Assembly (NCBI GenBank): GCA_019241805.1
Contig: JAFAWL010000262.1
Coordinates: forward strand, 1-10,392
Direction of reading: 5' to 3'
Source of the DNA: Actinomycetota bacterium
GTDB lineage: Bacteria > Actinomycetota > Actinomycetes > Mycobacteriales > Jatrophihabitantaceae
DNA: 10,392 bases
Below, piece by piece: positions 7,554-10,392 of this stretch. Position 1 is the first letter of the stretch; every line of letters begins with the position of its first letter. The notes beneath the pieces are model-generated. The model was not told where the DNA came from. It ran no database searches and was given only the letters and a program-made list of their open reading frames with translations. A program made the translations under genes and the position numbers.

Positions 7554-9064
7554 GCGGCACGCTGTACGGAGTGGGCCTGGGCCCGGGTGATCCCGAACTG
7601 GTGACGGTGAAGGCGGCGCGCCTGATCGCCGCCGCCGACGTCATCGCGTATCACTCGGCCCGCCACGGGCGTTCGATCGCCCGTGGCATCGCCGAACCGT
7701 ACCTGCGCGAGGGCCAGATCGAAGAACAACTCATCTATCCGGTCACGACCGAGACGACCGATCATCCCGGCGGCTACGAAGGTGCAATCGCCGAGTTCTA
7801 CGACGACGCCGCGCAGCGCCTGGCCGCGCATCTGGCTGCTGGCCGTGACGTGGTGCTGCTCGCCGAGGGTGATCCGCTCTTCTTCAGCAGTTACATGCAC
7901 ATGCACAAGCGCATCAGTGAACAGTTCGATTGCCACATCGTTCCCGGGGTGACGTCGATCAGCGCGGCCTGCGCGGCGTTGGGTCTTCCGCTGGTCGAAG
8001 GCGACGACGTGCTCAGCGTGCTGCCGGGCACTTTGCCGCCAGCCGAGCTGGCCGAACGACTACGTCGCGGTGACGCCGCCGCGATCATGAAGGTGAGCCG
8101 GCACGCGGCCGACGTACAGGACGCGCTCAAGCAGGCCGGTCGGTACGAGGACGCCCACTACGTCGAGCGGGCCTCCACCCCGCAGCAACGCACCGCCCCG
8201 CTCGGCGACGTCGATCCGATCGACGTTCCCTATATGTCCATGGTGGTCGTGCCGGGCGTCGAGGCGGCGCGGCCGGCCGTGGCCCGCGACGGCAGCGGCG
8301 ATGGCGAGCTGTCGACCGGGCGGGTCGATGTCGTCGGCCTGGGTCCGGCCGGACGAGATTGGCTTACTCCGCAGGCAATGGCGACGCTGGCCGCGGCCGA
8401 CGAACTGGTGGGCTACGGGCCTTACCTCGAGCGGGTGCCGCCGAATCCCCGCCAGCGTCGGCACCCCAGCGATAACCGGGTGGAGTCCGAACGAGCGGAA
8501 TTCGCGCTCGAGCTGGCCCGCCGCGGTCGGCGAGTGGCAGTGGTCTCCTCGGGTGATCCCGGTGTATTCGCCATGGCGAGCGCGGTGTTGGAGGTAGCGG
8601 CGGAGACGCGGTATGCCGACGTGCCCGTCGCGATCGTCCCGGGTGTCACGGCGGCCCAGGCGGTCGCCAGCCGGGCCGGTGCCCCGTTGGGACACGACTA
8701 CGCCGTGATCTCCTTGTCCGATCGACTCAAACCCTGGACGGTCGTCGCCGATCGGTTGCGCGCCGCCGCCCGGGCCGACCTCGCCATCGCGATCTACAAC
8801 CCGGCGTCACGCACGCGTCGTGCGCAGATCGCCGACGCCCGTTCGCTGCTGCTCGAACTGCGCGCACCCACCACGCCGGTGGTGATCGGTCGCGCCGTCG
8901 GCACCGACGAGCAGCTAGTGACGATCACGACGCTGGCCGAGCTGGATCCCGAGATGATCGACATGCGCTGCCTGCTGATCATCGGCTCGTCGCAGACGAC
9001 GACCGTCGAGCATGCCGATGGTCGTCGGGTCGTGTTCACGCCGCGGCGTTACCCCGGCAGCTGA
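7550..9064 (+). CDS. cobIJ: Fused precorrin-2 C20-methyltransferase / precorrin-3B C17-methyltransferase
   Basis: This is one 504-residue polypeptide with two SAM-dependent tetrapyrrole methylase domains. The CobI half (about 1-235) methylates precorrin-2 at C20 to give precorrin-3A. It has YGVGLGPGDPELVTVKAARL (6-25), AEGDPLFFSSYMHMHKR (105-121) and VPGVTSISAACAALGLPL (131-148). The CobJ half (about 258-504) converts precorrin-3B to precorrin-4 with ring contraction and C17 methylation. It has VDVVGLGPAGRDWLTPQA (259-276), SSGDPGVFAMASAVLEV (333-349), VPGVTAAQAVASRAGAPLGH (363-382), AIYNPASRTR (414-423) and IGRAVGTDEQLV (446-457). A Gly/Asp-rich linker (about 236-257) joins them. The same fusion is known from M. 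tuberculosis, whose CobI protein of about 508 residues covers both steps. The start is ATG at 7550, overlapping the cobH stop by 4 bp, with GAGG at 7542-7545. The last 16 bp overlap the end of cobK on the other strand. Confidence 0.97.
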   Translation: MSGTLYGVGLGPGDPELVTVKAARLIAAADVIAYHSARHGRSIARGIAEPYLREGQIEEQLIYPVTTETTDHPGGYEGAIAEFYDDAAQRLAAHLAAGRDVVLLAEGDPLFFSSYMHMHKRISEQFDCHIVPGVTSISAACAALGLPLVEGDDVLSVLPGTLPPAELAERLRRGDAAAIMKVSRHAADVQDALKQAGRYEDAHYVERASTPQQRTAPLGDVDPIDVPYMSMVVVPGVEAARPAVARDGSGDGELSTGRVDVVGLGPAGRDWLTPQAMATLAAADELVGYGPYLERVPPNPRQRRHPSDNRVESERAEFALELARRGRRVAVVSSGDPGVFAMASAVLEVAAETRYADVPVAIVPGVTAAQAVASRAGAPLGHDYAVISLSDRLKPWTVVADRLRAAARADLAIAIYNPASRTRRAQIADARSLLLELRAPTTPVVIGRAVGTDEQLVTITTLAELDPEMIDMRCLLIIGSSQTTTVEHADGRRVVFTPRRYPGS

Positions 9065-9789
9065 TCGAGCCGGGCCAGCACGGCCTCGACCGTGTCGAGC
9101 ACGTCCGCGTCCCGGGGCGGCGGCGGCCGGTCAACGACGATTACCGGCACGCCGAGGACGCGGGCAGCCGTCAGCTTGGCCGTGGTCATCTCGCCGCCGC
9201 TGTCCTTGGTGACCAGCAGCTGGACGTCGTGACGGCGCATCAGCGCGGTCTCGGACTCCACCGTGTACGGGCCACGATCGAGCACCAAGGTCATCCGAGG
9301 TGGTGTCGGTGGTTGCGGCGGATCGACGGTGCGCACGAGGAATTCGTGACGGTCATCCGCGGCGAAGACGGCCAGGTCACGGCGGCCCGTGGTCAGGAAC
9401 ACGCGCTCGACCGACGCGGCGGCGACATCGGTGGCGGCCTCAAACATGTCGGGCACGCGGGACCAGCGATCGCCCGGCCCGGCCGTCCAACCCGGCCGCC
9501 GCAGGATCAGTATCGGCGTCGCCGTGCGTAGCCCGGCCGCGACGGCGTGGCGCGTGATCGTCGCCGCGAACGGATGAGTCGCGTCGACGAGGACGCCGAT
9601 TCGCTCGGTGCGAAGATACCCCGCGAGCCCGTCGACTCCCCCGAAGCCGCCGATCCGCACCGGCCCGACCGGGAGCGTCGGCGAGCTCACCCGACCGGCG
9701 AGTGAGGAGATAACCTCCATGTCACGGTCGGCCAGCGCAGCGGCCAAGGTGCGCGCCTCGCTGGTCCCTCCCAGCAGCAGTACCCGCAC
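9049..9789 (-). CDS. cobK: Precorrin-6A reductase
   Basis: CobK uses NADPH to reduce precorrin-6A to dihydro-precorrin-6 (precorrin-6B) in the aerobic pathway. The product is 246 residues, close to the roughly 244-residue mycobacterial enzyme. It opens with the beta-strand and glycine-rich turn VLLLGGTSEARTLA (3-16). It then has VLVDATHPFAATITRHAV (66-83), FLTTGRRDL (131-139), LLVTKDSGGEMTTAKLTAAR (191-210) and LGVPVIVVDRP (212-222), all typical of CobK. The start is GTG at 9789. An in-frame TAG three codons further out (9799-9801), with no ATG, GTG or TTG between, rules out an earlier start. No Shine-Dalgarno sequence fits, but a TANNNT box lies 6 nt upstream, so the message may be leaderless. 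The gene stands alone on its strand, between convergent cobIJ and divergent cobF. Confidence 0.97.
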   Translation of the reverse strand: MRVLLLGGTSEARTLAAALADRDMEVISSLAGRVSSPTLPVGPVRIGGFGGVDGLAGYLRTERIGVLVDATHPFAATITRHAVAAGLRTATPILILRRPGWTAGPGDRWSRVPDMFEAATDVAAASVERVFLTTGRRDLAVFAADDRHEFLVRTVDPPQPPTPPRMTLVLDRGPYTVESETALMRRHDVQLLVTKDSGGEMTTAKLTAARVLGVPVIVVDRPPPPRDADVLDTVEAVLARLDQLPG

Positions 9790-9795
9790 CGCCCG

Positions 9796-9801
9796 AGACT
9801 A
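9796..9801 (-). promoter_or_regulatory. Candidate -10 element for leaderless cobK transcription
   Basis: Read on the minus strand, TAGTCT matches TANNNT and ends 6 nt before the GTG start at 9789. Its TAG is also the in-frame stop that fixes this start. There is no ribosome-binding purine run between the box and the start. A start of transcription at or next to the GTG would give a leaderless mRNA. No -35 box is recognisable. This is inferred from motif and spacing only. Confidence 0.45.
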
Positions 9802-9837
9802 GAGCCTGCCGGTGCCGCCCTCGGCGCGCGGCGTGCG

Positions 9838-9878
9838 TGCGTGCGAAACTCGGCGAGCGGAAGCGGTGGACGCACGCA
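9838..9878. repeat. 8-bp inverted repeat next to a GTGC tandem run in the cobK-cobF intergenic region
   Basis: TGCGTGCG (9838-9845) is the exact reverse complement of CGCACGCA (9871-9878), with 25 nt between them. The left arm is the end of a short tandem run of GTGC units (about 9832-9845). It lies between divergent cobK and cobF, 39 nt ahead of the favoured cobF start. It could be a regulator site or a weak 5'-UTR hairpin, but arms this short arise by chance in GC-rich DNA. Confidence 0.35.
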
Positions 9879-9903
9879 TCACGGTCACCGGCGGTCATGC
9901 GAC

Positions 9904-9909
9904 GAGAGG
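9904..9909 (+). promoter_or_regulatory. Ribosome-binding site deciding the cobF start
   Basis: GAGAGG lies 8 nt before the GTG at 9918, a normal spacing. Two in-frame codons further upstream (ATG 9897 and GTG 9909) lack a comparable purine run at a good distance, so this site favours GTG 9918. Confidence 0.55.
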
Positions 9910-9917
9910 TGTCAGCG

Positions 9918-10392
9918 GTGCGCGAGATCCTCGTTATCGGTATCGGCCCCGGCCATCCGGATCAGATCACCGTGCAGGCGGTCGAGGCGCTCAACCGCAC
10001 CGAGGTCTTCTTCCTCATCGACAAGGGCGAGGCCAAGTCCGGTCTGCTGGACGTGCGCGAACAGATTCTGCGACGACACGTTCGGGCCGACCACGCCTAC
10101 CGGACGGTCGAAATCCCCGATCCGCCCCGCGACCGCGGCGCCGCGGCCCGCACCGTCTCGGGCTACACCGGAGCGGTCGGCGACTGGCACGAGCGACGGG
10201 CCGAACTGTTCGAGGCGGCGATCGCCACCGAACTCGGTGAGAACGGAGTCGGTGCGTTTCTCGTATGGGGCGATCCCTCGCTCTACGACAGCACGTTGCG
10301 GGTGATCGATCGCATCCTCGACCGCGGCCGGATCGGTTTCGACTACGGAGTGATCCCGGGCGTCACCAGCGTGCAGGCCTTGGCCGCCGCGC
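9918..10392 (+). CDS. cobF: Precorrin-6A synthase (deacetylating), 3'-truncated
   Basis: CobF is a SAM-dependent tetrapyrrole methylase that methylates C1 of precorrin-5 and releases the acetyl group as acetate, giving precorrin-6A, the substrate of the neighbouring CobK. The first 158 codons are present; the family is about 250-260 residues, so roughly 100 are cut off by the right edge. Visible motifs are the N-terminal ILVIGIGPGHPDQITVQAVE (4-23), VFFLIDKGEAKSGL (30-43), SGYTGAVGDWHERRAELFE (81-99), GAFLVWGDPSLYDSTLRVID (112-131) and VIPGVTSVQALAA (145-157). The GDPSLYDST and DKGE blocks separate CobF from CobI, CobJ, CobM and CobL. The start is taken as GTG 9918 because of GAGAGG at 9904-9909 and the fit to the family N terminus. 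ATG 9897, seven residues longer, is the main alternative. It is divergent from cobK across 128 bp. Confidence 0.94.
   Translation, partial: MREILVIGIGPGHPDQITVQAVEALNRTEVFFLIDKGEAKSGLLDVREQILRRHVRADHAYRTVEIPDPPRDRGAAARTVSGYTGAVGDWHERRAELFEAAIATELGENGVGAFLVWGDPSLYDSTLRVIDRILDRGRIGFDYGVIPGVTSVQALAAA

Overview
The window is a block of the aerobic (late cobalt insertion) cobalamin pathway from a high-GC actinobacterium. The evidence for the host group is the strong G/C bias at third codon positions, the frequent GTG starts, the cobI-cobJ fusion, and a grouping (cobN on one strand facing away from cobG-cobH-cobI) that recalls the Mycobacterium tuberculosis cob region. I cannot name the genus from sequence alone.

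Layout, left to right. (1) Positions 1-1229, plus strand: the C-terminal four-fifths of cobQ (cobyric acid synthase), cut by the window edge. (2) 1235-4831, minus: complete cobN (large cobaltochelatase subunit), tail to tail with cobQ. (3) 4860-5705, minus: an unrecognised 281-residue protein gene only 28 bp upstream of cobN and probably in the same transcript. (4) 5706-5805: a 100-bp divergent promoter region. (5) 5806-9064, plus: the tightly coupled operon cobG-cobH-cobIJ, with 4-bp stop/start overlaps at both junctions. (6) 9049-9789, minus: cobK, whose end overlaps the end of cobIJ by 16 bp. (7) 9790-9917: a 128-bp divergent region holding a candidate cobK promoter and a small inverted repeat. 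(8) 9918-10392, plus: the first 158 codons of cobF, cut by the right edge.

The genes cover much of corrin-ring construction. CobI methylates precorrin-2 at C20, CobG oxidises precorrin-3A to 3B, CobJ contracts the ring and methylates C17, CobF methylates C1 with deacetylation, CobK reduces precorrin-6A, and CobH moves a methyl group to give hydrogenobyrinic acid. CobN is the large subunit of the enzyme that inserts cobalt into the a,c-diamide, and CobQ amidates four side chains. CobM, CobL, CobB and the partner chelatase subunits are not in this window.

I see no RNA gene, mobile element, CRISPR array or B12-box riboswitch, and no gene-free stretch above 300 bases. The least explained part is the uncharacterised gene ahead of cobN. 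The other points worth following are two candidate leaderless promoters, before cobG and cobK.
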